A stretch of DNA of 64,000 nt from positions 744,001 to 808,000 of the forward strand of contig NZ_CP069526.1 in the NCBI RefSeq assembly GCF_016889705.1, written 5' to 3'. A program made the translations under genes and the position numbers. This stretch comes from Amycolatopsis sp. FDAARGOS 1241. Lineage in GTDB: Bacteria > Actinomycetota > Actinomycetes > Mycobacteriales > Pseudonocardiaceae. Positions within the stretch are counted from its first letter, which is position 1. Every line of letters starts with the position of its first letter. Below are positions 17,027-25,001 of this stretch, one piece after another. The notes beneath the pieces were generated by a model, which made no database searches, had not been told where the DNA came from, and was given only the letters and a program-made list of their open reading frames with translations.

Positions 17027-19189
17027 ACCTCCCGCCGTGGCAGGCCGGCCCCGTCGCGCAGGGTCATGCGAACGTCGAGAACCAGATCGGCGAGATCCAC
17101 GGCCCGACCACTTTCCACCGGCACAACACGACTTACCACGTGAACCAGGCGGATCCGCCGAGCGGAAGTTCGAGGTCGCGCTCAACCACCTGCAGGGCGG
17201 CATTCCGCTCAGTGCCGAAAAGATCTTCGACGAACTCGTGCGGATGGGCACGGCAGTTCGAAGATCGCCTACTACTACGCGCTTTCCGTGTTCAGCGAAC
17301 GTTCGCTGAACGAAATGGGCGACGAGATGTACAAGCGGTTCGTCGTCGCGGCGCGCACGGCGCCGCTGTTCCCGGCCGACGGCTGGCGGGCCGCGTTCGA
17401 CGTGGTGCTGGAACTGCTTTCGTGCGTGTGGCAGCAGGAACACGGCAACGAACTCGACCGCGGCAAATTGACGACGGCAACGAAGAACTTCACCGCACTT
17501 CCGCTCGACCGGCAGACCGAGATCACGCGGCACCTCGACATGGTCCTCGGCGGCGCGATCGAGGACAGTCTCGACGTGGATGAGGCCAAGCGCGTCGCCG
17601 AGGCGCGAGTGGATGGCGACCGTGCCCAGCGCGCGTGGAAGTTCTTCGAACCGGAGCCGGCCCGGCCGCGGTTCTTCATCCTGCCGCCGCCGACGGTGTC
17701 CACCGGCACCTGGGTGCGCATCTGGTTCGGGGCGGCCGCGCTCGCCCTCGGTCTGATCTCGGCGCTGGTCTCGATCGGATCGGGGAACTCGGCGCTCGGG
17801 CTGTCCTCGCTGGTCGTGTTCGGTGGCGGTCTGGCCTGCGCCGTCCGGTTCGGGATCACCCGGGAAGTCCGGGCGCGGCGGCTCGCTTGGCACAACACCG
17901 AGCGCGGGTACACGGTCCGGCCGCAGGCAGCGGTGTCACCGGGCCACTGGGTTTCGACCGATTTCGTGCGGCAGGTCCACGAACAGGTCGAACGCCGGTT
18001 CCGCGCCGCCCGGCCGCACCTCGCCGGCGATTGGAAGCGCGCGTCCTGCGGGATGCGCGAGTACCTCAAGTGGCGGTTCGTCGCCCTCTACGGCAAAGCC
18101 CAGGTGGAGGCCCCGGCGATCGACTGGCTGATCCACTGGCACGCGCGCCGGGTCGCGCAGCGCTGGCGCGACGGGACGATGTTCGACTACCGCGTGAACT
18201 TGCTGCCGTCGTCGGGTGTCGGCGCGCTGTTCGGTGCCGGAGCGGCGGCCGCGGTGCTGGGTTTCGCCGGGCTGGTGGCGTCCGGCAGCGGCTACGGCGG
18301 CGGCGCGATCCTCCTCGCCGTCGGTGCGGCCCTCGCGTGGGGTGCCGTGGTCCGGCTCTTCGCCACGCGGCAACTGACCGCGGACCAGGAGGCGGCGGGA
18401 AGGCGGTTGCCGGCGGAGGAAGAACAGGCGTACCGCGACTGGCTGGGCGTGCTCGCCGATCGGCCCGCCGACGCCGAGATCGCGCGCTGGCTCGGCCTCG
18501 ACAAGTCCTTCCTCAAGACGTCGGCGGTGAAGCGCGCGGGGCTCACCAACTACGACGTGGTCGCCCACGTCGTGCTCACCGAGGGCGCGTCCGGTGCGCA
18601 GCGTGCCCGCGTGCTCGGCGGCCCGATGCGGTATTCGGCCTACGTCGCGCGGGTGTTCCTGCTGACGAGGAGCGGAGTCAGGGAGTTCGAAGTGGATCTC
18701 GACTTCCTCACCGGGAACGAGCACGACGAGCGACGGAAGGGTTTCCGCTACGAAGCCTTGGCCTCAGCCCAGGTGTCGGAAGTCGGAGTGCGCTACGCGG
18801 ACGACAAGAGGTACATCGTGCGCCCGGACGACACCGCTCGCCTGCTGGACGTGCACACCCTTCGCCGCCGGGCGTTCCGGCTGAGCCTGATCAGCGGGGA
18901 AGCGATCTCGGTTGTGGTCGAGACCTACCGTGGCGCCAGCGACGTCACGGAGAGTGAAGACAAGCTGTACTCGATGGCTCTCGAAACGTCCGGGATCGCA
19001 GGCGCGCTCCACGTGCTCGAAGCCGTGGCCGCTGAGGGCCGGGACTGGATCCCGCGTGAGCAGGAGCGGCGACGGCGGCGTTCGGAGGCGTGGGGCCTCG
19101 GTCCGGCACCCCGGTTGCTCGGCGACGGGCTGCGTGATCCGTTCGGCGACGACGACCAGGACGGGGCCGAGGTGCCCGCGGCACGGTGA
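17023..19189 (+). CDS. Multi-membrane partner protein with N-terminal RHIM/BASS-like motif; reading frame broken by two single-base deletions
   Basis: The GTG start overlaps the stop of the phosphorylase-like gene. Residues 15-32 (HANVENQIGEIHGPTTFH) match that protein's C-terminal motif. The frame then shifts twice. Around 17158-17161 it moves to the frame giving ERKFEVALNHLQGG, and around 17250-17255 to the frame giving SSKIAYYYALSVFSERSLNEM, which runs to the TGA at 19187-19189. Adding one G at each place (CCGCCG-GAGCGG and CACGG-GCAG) restores one protein of about 722 residues. It has a helical, TPR-like region (LSAEKIFDELV, IAYYYALSVFSERSL, MYKRFVVAARTAPLF), a first pair of membrane spans (17700-17860), a second pair (18205-18370) and a large C-terminal cytoplasmic part. 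I recognise no catalytic motif. Sequencing errors or a recent pseudogene are both possible. Confidence 0.7.
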
Positions 19190-19204
19190 CCCGGGGGAGG
19201 GAAG

Positions 19205-19234
19205 CCCGGGGGCGGTCGTCCGGCCGCCCCCGGG
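19205..19234 (+). terminator. GC-rich hairpin terminator after the phosphorylase/membrane-protein pair
   Basis: CCCGGGGGCGG-N8-CCGCCCCCGGG, 15 bases past the stop; no T-run, but a stem of this strength is typical of actinomycete terminators. Confidence 0.65.
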
Positions 19235-19438
19235 TCTCGTCCGCGGCGGTGCGGCCGGGCGCCGTCAACCGCCGAACGTGTGGCGCACGCCGCGGGGAGG
19301 CGCCGCGGCGGGCTGGAGTAGGGTGCGAAGGGCCGTTGTCGTTGCTGCACAAGGGTTGTGTTGGCGCGGGCACGGGGTGTTCCGGTCGCCTCCGAGGCAA
19401 GCTGGGGAGCGTCGGGAGCCGAATCGCGGGTTGGAGTC

Positions 19439-19666
19439 GTGAACGTGGTAGATAGCGGGCAGCAGGTGCAGGCGTGCCGACGGCAGGAGTGCGACGAGCC
19501 CTCCCTGTGGCGCGGCTTGTGCGCCGCGCACTGGAGCCGGTGGCAGAGCGGCGTCGACACCCTCGAACTCCCCGACGACGACGTCCCGCCGCCGCCCGCG
19601 CAGGTGTGGTGGCCCCCGGAGCGGCAGTCGCTGCCGTTGAGCAGCCGGATGCTGCCGGGGTCCTAA
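19439..19666 (+). CDS. Small protein with Cys4/His zinc-knuckle-like motif
   Basis: 75 residues from a GTG with GGTTGGAG upstream. The N-terminal half contains C-x4-C-x9-C-x3-H (ACRRQECDEPSLWRGLCAAH) followed by WSRW. This pattern resembles the zinc-binding part of short HNH-associated and phage-like proteins (C-x4-C ... GLC-x2-H-x2-RW). The C-terminal half is acidic and then Pro-rich with no fold I recognise. It may bind zinc and nucleic acid. The stop overlaps the stop of the converging cupin gene by three bases. Its place just past the phosphorylase module may be chance. Confidence 0.55.
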   Translation: MNVVDSGQQVQACRRQECDEPSLWRGLCAAHWSRWQSGVDTLELPDDDVPPPPAQVWWPPERQSLPLSSRMLPGS

Positions 19667-20097
19667 GCGTCTTCGGCGGGGATCTCGACTTCCGCCCAGA
19701 GACTGGGCAAGTTCACGACGATCCCCTCCTGGCTGCTGCGCGCGATGATCACCACGGCGTCCTCGCCGGTCGGGTTCTCTTCGCGGTGCGGGACGTACGG
19801 GGGGACGAACACGTAATCGCCCGGTGCGGTTTCCAGGCGCACCTCCGAGTCGCCGTCCGCGAAGACGAAGACGGGGTGCCCGGACTGCACGTAGATGGCC
19901 GTCTCGGCGTGGCCGTGGTGGTGGTCACCCGAGTTGGTGTGCGGGGTGACGTGCGTTTCGCCCATCCACACCTTCTGCGAGCCCACCGTTTTGCCCGAGA
20001 TGGCCTCGAAGCGGCGCATCCCGCTGGTCTGGGTGGTGTCGCCGGTCAACGAGCCGCCGCGGATGTGCCGCAGGGGCTGGTGCCACTGGTCCGTCAT
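19663..20097 (-). CDS. Single-domain cupin protein
   Basis: 144 residues forming one cupin barrel. Metal-binding motif 1 is seen in THVTPHTNSGDHHHGHAETAIYVQSG and motif 2 in PGDYVFVPPYVPHREENP. The ATG at 20097 overlaps the stop of the MOSC gene (ATGA), so both are read from one message. Small cupins of this sort act as dioxygenases, isomerases or sensors; the substrate cannot be told from sequence. Confidence 0.85.
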   Translation of the reverse strand: MTDQWHQPLRHIRGGSLTGDTTQTSGMRRFEAISGKTVGSQKVWMGETHVTPHTNSGDHHHGHAETAIYVQSGHPVFVFADGDSEVRLETAPGDYVFVPPYVPHREENPTGEDAVVIIARSSQEGIVVNLPSLWAEVEIPAEDA

Positions 20098-20618
20098 CGA
20101 GCCTCCACGTGTTCCAGTACGGTCAACTCCGCCGGGCCAAGCCGCAGCACGCCGTCGTCCAGCGGAACGCAGCGGACGCCGCCGCGGCCGCGCAGGCCGC
20201 GGAAGGCGCCCGGGGCCACGGACACGTCCAGCCAAGCGCACGGGTTCGCCGGGCGCCGCGCCCGGAAGCGCACCGGGCCGTCGCCGCTGTCGAGGGAGAA
20301 CACCGCGCCCGGCCGCTCGCGCGTGGCGGCGAGGTCGTCGACGCGGAAGCCGCGAAGCACGATATTGCGCCGCGTCCGCAGCGGGTCCGGTGCGCCGAAC
20401 GCGTCCAGCGCCGCCGCGTCGAATACGGTCACCGCGGCGTCGCGGTGGGCACGCTGGTTGAAGTAGCGGTCGCCGACCAGGCCCAGGCCCGCTCGCACCT
20501 CCACGCACGGCTGCGAAACCCACGCCGGATCAGGCCGCGGGCCGTCCGACGGCCGTCCTTCGAACGCGTGCACCGGCGACACGAGCAGCGAAACGATCTC
20601 CACCGGTGTGCTTTCCAC
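20094..20618 (-). CDS. MOSC-domain protein (molybdenum cofactor sulfurase C-terminal-like)
   Basis: 174 residues matching a stand-alone MOSC domain: SLLVSPVHAFEGRP at the start, GLGLVGDRYF (the conserved GD-R), RRNIVLRG, and the invariant cysteine in RRPANPCAWLD. MOSC proteins handle sulfur or use the molybdenum cofactor, as in mARC- and YiiM-like enzymes. It is the first gene of a two-gene operon with the cupin. No molybdenum enzyme is nearby. Confidence 0.88.
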   Translation of the reverse strand: MESTPVEIVSLLVSPVHAFEGRPSDGPRPDPAWVSQPCVEVRAGLGLVGDRYFNQRAHRDAAVTVFDAAALDAFGAPDPLRTRRNIVLRGFRVDDLAATRERPGAVFSLDSGDGPVRFRARRPANPCAWLDVSVAPGAFRGLRGRGGVRCVPLDDGVLRLGPAELTVLEHVEAR

Positions 20619-20743
20619 ACCACGACCCTACCGGCGCCGGGGTTTTTCGGCCGCGAGCCGGGTCCCGTGAATAACGGCGATCCGGACATCGAACGGGGAA
20701 CGGTGGTAGCGTTTTCTCCCCTCCCGCCCGAGGGGAGACCGCC

Positions 20744-21517
20744 GTGGACTGGTACGACCGCGTCTTCGTGGACACCGGCCGCGCCGCCGCGATGTGGGCG
20801 CTCGCCGGTTTCCTCGTCACGTTCGTCGTCGTGCGCGGCATCTCCCGCCGCATCCGCGCGAAGCGCCGCAAGCCCACCGGCAAACGCGGGCTGCTCGGCG
20901 ACATCCACATCGGCGGGGTCCACGTGCACCACCAGGTGTGGGGCATCCTGCTGGTCCTCGTCGTGGGCCTGCTGGAGTTCCGCTACGACCCGGCCGCGCC
21001 GTGGCGCGAAGTCCTCGCCGCGCTGTTCGGCGCGGGTGCCGCGCTCGTGCTCGACGAGTTCGCCCTCTGGTTCCACCTCGACGACGTCTACTGGGCCCAG
21101 CGCGGCCGCAAGTCCATCGACGCCGTGCTCGTCGGCGGTGCGCTCGGGGGCTTGCTGCTGCTCGAGGCGTCACCCATCGGCGAGACGCGCGGCGAGTCGG
21201 CGATGTGGTCGTACTTGCTGGGCGTGGGGGTGCACCTGGTGACCGCACTCGTCTGCCTGCTCAAGGGCAAGCTCGCCACCGGGGTGCTGGGGGTCGTCGT
21301 GCCGGTCATCGCGCTCGTGGGCGCGTTCCGGCTCGCGAAACCCGAGTCGATGTGGGCGCGCCGCCGCTACGCCGGGCGCAAGCTGGACCGGGCGCGCCGG
21401 CGGTTCGGCGCCGGCTACACCGCGCGTCACAACCGCCTGCGGGACCTCTTCGGCGGCGCCCCCGAAGAGCCGGAGACCGAGTCCGTCAGCGAGAGTGAGG
21501 GATCCGGCCGCCGCTGA
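20744..21517 (+). CDS. Conserved actinobacterial integral membrane protein
   Basis: 257 residues from a GTG after AGGGGAGA. Five or six membrane spans, among them AMWALAGFLVTFVVVRGI, WGILLVLVVGLLEF, AVLVGGALGGLLLL and LGVVVPVIALVGAF. A conserved-looking segment IHIGGVHVHHQVWG sits between the first two, rich in His and facing one side. The C-terminus is a basic, then acidic tail. I know the pattern as a family of unknown function. The 3' end overlaps the converging small gene by 32 bases. Confidence 0.75.
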   Translation: MDWYDRVFVDTGRAAAMWALAGFLVTFVVVRGISRRIRAKRRKPTGKRGLLGDIHIGGVHVHHQVWGILLVLVVGLLEFRYDPAAPWREVLAALFGAGAALVLDEFALWFHLDDVYWAQRGRKSIDAVLVGGALGGLLLLEASPIGETRGESAMWSYLLGVGVHLVTALVCLLKGKLATGVLGVVVPVIALVGAFRLAKPESMWARRRYAGRKLDRARRRFGAGYTARHNRLRDLFGGAPEEPETESVSESEGSGRR

Positions 21518-21722
21518 GGATCCGCTGCAGCCGCGCCCGCGCCATGCGATGCAACATCTCGCCGAGCTCCTCCGGCGCGATCCGCCCGTCGAGGTCGGCG
21601 CGCGTCGCGCGCACCACGTGGGCCACCGCCGTGGCGGGCAGCCGGCCCGAGAACTCCCCGGTCAGCCACACCGTGACCTCCCCGACCGCGTCCTCCACTC
21701 CCTGGTGGCAATGAACGGTCAT
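21486..21722 (-). CDS. Small three-helix-bundle dimerisation-type protein
   Basis: 78 residues starting MTVHCHQGVEDAVGEV. It is predicted to form helices at VEDAVGEVTVWLTGEF, ATAVAHVVRATRADLDG and PEELGEMLHRMARARLQRIL, matching the small three-helix proteins that are common in Pseudonocardiaceae and Mycobacteriales and have no known function. No signal or membrane segment. Confidence 0.65.
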   Translation of the reverse strand: MTVHCHQGVEDAVGEVTVWLTGEFSGRLPATAVAHVVRATRADLDGRIAPEELGEMLHRMARARLQRILSGGRIPHSR

Positions 21723-21800
21723 CGCGTGCCTCTTTCCGCTCGTGGTGGGCCCCGACGTCAGTCCGACGGCCGGCCCCGCGAGCCATGACGGCAAACGCGC

Positions 21801-21841
21801 GAAGAAAACCGGTGGGGAGCTAGGAAAATGCTCCCCACCGG
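21801..21841 (-). terminator. Terminator of the chitinase gene
   Basis: 12-bp perfect stem CCGGTGGGGAGC / GCTCCCCACCGG with a 9-nt loop, followed on the minus strand by TTTTCTTC. Lies 27 bases past the chitinase stop. Confidence 0.8.
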
Positions 21842-21867
21842 CCGGGGTGGATCCGGTGAATCAGCGA

Positions 21868-23223
21868 CTAGAACGTCCACGCCTGGTTCGCCGCTCCCGT
21901 GCACGTCCAGATCTGCAGCGGCGTCCCGTCGGCCGAGCTGGGCCCGGTCGCGTCGAGGCACTTGCCGGAGCCGGTGTTCACGAGCTGGTTGGCCGCGGTG
22001 TGGGTCCACTGCTGCGCGGCTGTGCCGTTGCAGTCGTAGAGCTGCACCTTCGTGCCGCTGGCGGTGCCGGCCGCGGCGACGTCCATGCACTTGCCGAGCG
22101 CCTGCAACGTGCCGCCGGCCGACGTCCACTGCTGTGCGTTGGTGCCGTTGCACGTGTAGAGGTCGATCTTCGTGCCGTTGGCGCTGTTGGCGCCCGCGAC
22201 GTCGACGCACTTGCCGCCGTAGCCCGTGATCTGCTTGCCGCCACCGGTCGGGGGCGGGGTGGTGCCGCCGCCTCCGGTGATGGCGTTGAAGATCCGCGAG
22301 TAGGCGTAGCCGGTGGCGCGGTCGTAGTCGTGGACTTCCCAGAACGAGAGCTCCTGCACGCCGTTCTGCGCGGCGAACGACTCCAGTTGCTGCGCGTCCG
22401 ACTGGCTGAACTGCGCGCCGTCGTCGTTGCGGCCCGCGATCGGGGTCAGGCCCATCTTCGCGTACGCCTGCGCCGTCGAGATGTGGAACGCCCCGGCGAT
22501 CTGGCCGACGGCCGCACGCGCCGACGCGAGCGCGTCGCCCAGCACGGGCTGGCCGTCGTAGAAGTCCATCACCATCAGGTTCACGACGCTGACCTTCACG
22601 CCCTTGGCGTACGCGTCGTTGAGGATGCCCATCTGCAGGCTGCCCAGCCCGCTCGGGTCGACCGCGAGCGTGTAATCGACCTGCACGTTCGGGTTCTGCT
22701 GCTGCAGCGCCGCGAGCGCCGAGTTGCGGCGCTGGTTCGCGGCGGTGTCCTTGATGGTGTCCTCTTCGATGTCGAAGTCGAGGCGGTTGGTGCCGTAGGT
22801 GTTGACCACGTTGGCGTACGCCGCGGTGAGGCTCGACGTGTTCGTGCACGTCTGGGCGATCTCACCGCCCGCCGCGCCGCCGAACGAGGGGATCACGTTG
22901 CCGCCCGCTGCCTGCAGCGCGCTGATCTGCGATTTGAACGAGCCGACGCCCGTCCCGTTCGCCTCCCAGAGCTGGTTGCAGCCCGAGGACGGGGTGAGGA
23001 ACGCGAGGGTGAAGAACTTCGTGCCGGTCGCGTTCATGTCCGCGGCCATGTCGCCGATGTCGGAGTCGCTGACCTGCAGGTACGGGGCCGAGTAGTGAGC
23101 GGGGAACGCCGCGCCCGCGGCCGGGGCGGCCTCGCTCGCGGCAGGGCTGACGGTGGCGAGCGCGACGCCGGCGAGCACGGGCAGTGCCGCGGCGGCGAGG
23201 GCTCTGAGTTTCGAAGCGCGCAT
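21868..23223 (-). CDS. Secreted GH18 chitinase with C-terminal ricin-type (CBM13) domain
   Basis: 451 residues. A signal peptide (residues 1-33, ending ASEAA) leads into a GH18 barrel: APYLQVSDSDIGDM, SFGGAAGG (the SxGG motif) and the catalytic LDFDIEED (DxxDxDxE-type; the Glu is the acid). Then come VMDFYDG and the strand LSFWEVHDYDRATG. After a Gly/Thr/Pro linker, residues 325-451 hold a beta-trefoil lectin domain with three repeats ending in the QxW motifs AQQWTS, AQQWTH and NQAWTF. The enzyme is exported and degrades chitin; the trefoil binds sugar. The upstream 240 bases contain a site resembling the DasR element of chitinase promoters. Confidence 0.93.
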   Translation of the reverse strand: MRASKLRALAAAALPVLAGVALATVSPAASEAAPAAGAAFPAHYSAPYLQVSDSDIGDMAADMNATGTKFFTLAFLTPSSGCNQLWEANGTGVGSFKSQISALQAAGGNVIPSFGGAAGGEIAQTCTNTSSLTAAYANVVNTYGTNRLDFDIEEDTIKDTAANQRRNSALAALQQQNPNVQVDYTLAVDPSGLGSLQMGILNDAYAKGVKVSVVNLMVMDFYDGQPVLGDALASARAAVGQIAGAFHISTAQAYAKMGLTPIAGRNDDGAQFSQSDAQQLESFAAQNGVQELSFWEVHDYDRATGYAYSRIFNAITGGGGTTPPPTGGGKQITGYGGKCVDVAGANSANGTKIDLYTCNGTNAQQWTSAGGTLQALGKCMDVAAAGTASGTKVQLYDCNGTAAQQWTHTAANQLVNTGSGKCLDATGPSSADGTPLQIWTCTGAANQAWTF

Positions 23224-23448
23224 TCCGTGAACTCCAGAGGGGACGGGGAGGGAGAATTCCGCGCACGATTCATTGCGTCCCGGCGAATTCGCGAAACGGC
23301 AGGACTGAATATCGGGAAGGCAATTCCGGAGAAACGGTGGGGGACCGAATCGCCGACCACTTCGTGCGCGGTGTGAAGAAAGTTATACCGGTCGCCCCCA
23401 GGGGTTGGCAACGGGTTCGCGAGCGATCGCAGCAGGTCGCGGCGTTGT

Positions 23449-23472
23449 CCTGTCAGACAGGTTCAGACCAGT
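23449..23472. promoter_or_regulatory. Palindrome and DasR-element-like site upstream of the chitinase
   Basis: CCTGTC-A-GACAGG (23449-23461) overlaps a site that reads ACTGGTCTGAACCTGT on the minus strand (23457-23472). The first eight bases match the ACTGGTCTAGACCA-type DasR operator of Streptomyces; the second half matches less well. It is about 235-250 bases upstream of the chitinase start. Confidence 0.4.
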
Positions 23473-23481
23473 AAAGGCGGT

Positions 23482-23526
23482 GGTCGCCCGGCGTTCACGA
23501 CGGTGAACACCGGGCGACCGTTTTGT
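23482..23526. terminator. Long hairpin downstream of the GH1 operon
   Basis: GGTCGCCCGG ... CCGGGCGACC enclosing a second stem GTTCAC-GACG-GTGAAC; the plus side is followed by GTTTTGT. It lies about 90 bases past the GH1 stop on the minus strand, so it probably marks the end of the cellobiose operon, although the T-run faces the other way. Confidence 0.55.
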
Positions 23527-23607
23527 CTGATAGGTCGAGCTGTGGATGTGCCGCTGAATGGCGCGTTGCGCTTTCCGGGTGATCCGCGATTGTCCGTGCG
23601 AACGGGC

Positions 23608-24999
23608 TCACGGCAACGCGTTGCGCGCGATCACCTCGGAGTACCAGTGCGCGCTGCGTTTCGGCGTTCGCTGCTGCGTCGCGTAATCCACGTGGACGAG
23701 CCCGAAGCGCTTGGCGTAGCCCTCGGCCCACTCGAAGTTGTCCAGCAGCGACCAGTAGAAGTACCCGCGCAGGTCGACGCCGTGGGTCACCGCGTCGTGC
23801 GCCGCGCGCAGGTGCGCGTCGAGGAACGCGACGCGATCGGTGTCGGCGATCTCGCCGGCGCGCAGCACGTCGGGGTAGGCGGCACCGTTCTCCGTGACGT
23901 ACAGCGGCACCGGCCGGTAGCCGCGGTGCACCTGCAGCAGCGACGCCGTGAGCCCGGCCGGCTGCACTTCCCAGCCCGAGTCCGTGCGCGGGGCCGCGGG
24001 ATCGGGCACGAAGTGCACCGCGTCCGCGCCGATCCACTCGGCGCCGGCCGGTGAGCTGCCCGGCGTGGGAGAGCCGGCCACGCGGTAGCCGCGGTAGTAG
24101 TTCACGCCGAGCCAGTCGACCGGTGCGGCGATCACGTCCTCGTCGCCGGGGAGCACGACGTCGGCGAAGCCGAACGGCGCCAGGTCCGCCACCACGTCGG
24201 TGGGGTAACCGCCGCGCAGCACAGGGTCGAGGAACAGCCGGTTCTGCTGCCCGTCGATCCGACGGGCAGCGTCGACGTCTGCGGGCGTGTCCGACGCCGG
24301 CGTGACCGGGTACAGGTTGAGCGTGATCCCGGCCGGTGCTCGCGGGGCGTCGCGGCGCAGCACGTCCATCGCGAGGCCGTGGCCGAGCAGCAGGTGGTGC
24401 GCGGCCGCCGCCGCGGCGGCCGGGTCGGTGCGGCCGGGCGCGTGGATCCCCTTGCCGTAGCCCAGCATCGCGGCGCACCAGGGTTCGTTGAGCGTCGACC
24501 AGCTCGCCACGCGGTCACCGAGCACACCCACGATCGTCTCCGCGTATTCCGCGAAGCGGTACGCCGTGTCGCGGACCGGCCAGCCGCCGAGGTCTTCGAG
24601 CCGTTGCGGCAGGTCCCAGTGGTACAGCGTGGCCCACGGCTGGATCCCGGCCGCCAGCAGCGAGTCGACGAGCCGGTCGTAGAACGCGATCCCGCGCACG
24701 TTCGGCAGCCCGCCCGGCTGGATCCGGGGCCACGCCAGGGAAAACCGGTACGCGCCGAGCCCGAGCGAGCGCATCAGCGCGACGTCCTCGGCAGCGCGCC
24801 GGTAGTGGTCGGCCGCCGGCTCGCCCGTGTCCCCGCCGGCGACGGCGCCCGGCCGAGCGGCGAAGGCGTCCCACACGGACGGTTCGCGTCCGTCCACTGT
24901 GGTCGCCCCTTCGACCTGGAACGCCGCCGTGGCGGCGCCCCAGACGAACCCGGGCGGGAACGCGAGCCCGGTCCGGGTGGGCAGTGGTTCAGCGGACAT
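23608..24999 (-). CDS. bglC: GH1 beta-glucosidase of the cellobiose operon
   Basis: 463 residues, the usual size of a single-domain family 1 enzyme. The N-terminal signature FVWGAATAAFQVEG is present; the acid/base is Glu172 in STLNEPW and the nucleophile Glu370 in YVTENGAAY; FYWSLLDNFEWAEGY lines the sugar site. No signal peptide, so it acts in the cytoplasm on imported cellobiose or other beta-glucosides. It is the last gene of the operon starting at 28131. The permease stop is 2-3 bases away, and the ATG at 24999 has AAGGGG at good distance; a GTG at 25005 is an alternative. Confidence 0.94.
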   Translation of the reverse strand: MSAEPLPTRTGLAFPPGFVWGAATAAFQVEGATTVDGREPSVWDAFAARPGAVAGGDTGEPAADHYRRAAEDVALMRSLGLGAYRFSLAWPRIQPGGLPNVRGIAFYDRLVDSLLAAGIQPWATLYHWDLPQRLEDLGGWPVRDTAYRFAEYAETIVGVLGDRVASWSTLNEPWCAAMLGYGKGIHAPGRTDPAAAAAAAHHLLLGHGLAMDVLRRDAPRAPAGITLNLYPVTPASDTPADVDAARRIDGQQNRLFLDPVLRGGYPTDVVADLAPFGFADVVLPGDEDVIAAPVDWLGVNYYRGYRVAGSPTPGSSPAGAEWIGADAVHFVPDPAAPRTDSGWEVQPAGLTASLLQVHRGYRPVPLYVTENGAAYPDVLRAGEIADTDRVAFLDAHLRAAHDAVTHGVDLRGYFYWSLLDNFEWAEGYAKRFGLVHVDYATQQRTPKRSAHWYSEVIARNALP

Positions 25000-25001
25000 G
25001 G

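Larger units (their letters stand above)
23224..23607. other. Intergenic region between chitinase start and the end of the GH1 operon
   Basis: 384 bases without a gene. It holds the chitinase promoter, a palindrome and DasR-like element at 23449-23472, and a long hairpin at 23482-23519. Confidence 0.6.

Noticed and set aside
17150..17260. Programmed frameshifting in the membrane partner gene
   Set aside because: No slippery heptamer or pseudoknot is evident, and two separate shifts in the same direction within 100 bases would be needed.
16575..17309. Separate gene in a third frame covering the end of the phosphorylase gene
   Set aside because: Only its last 45 codons look protein-like, and these are the displaced middle part of the frameshifted membrane-partner gene.
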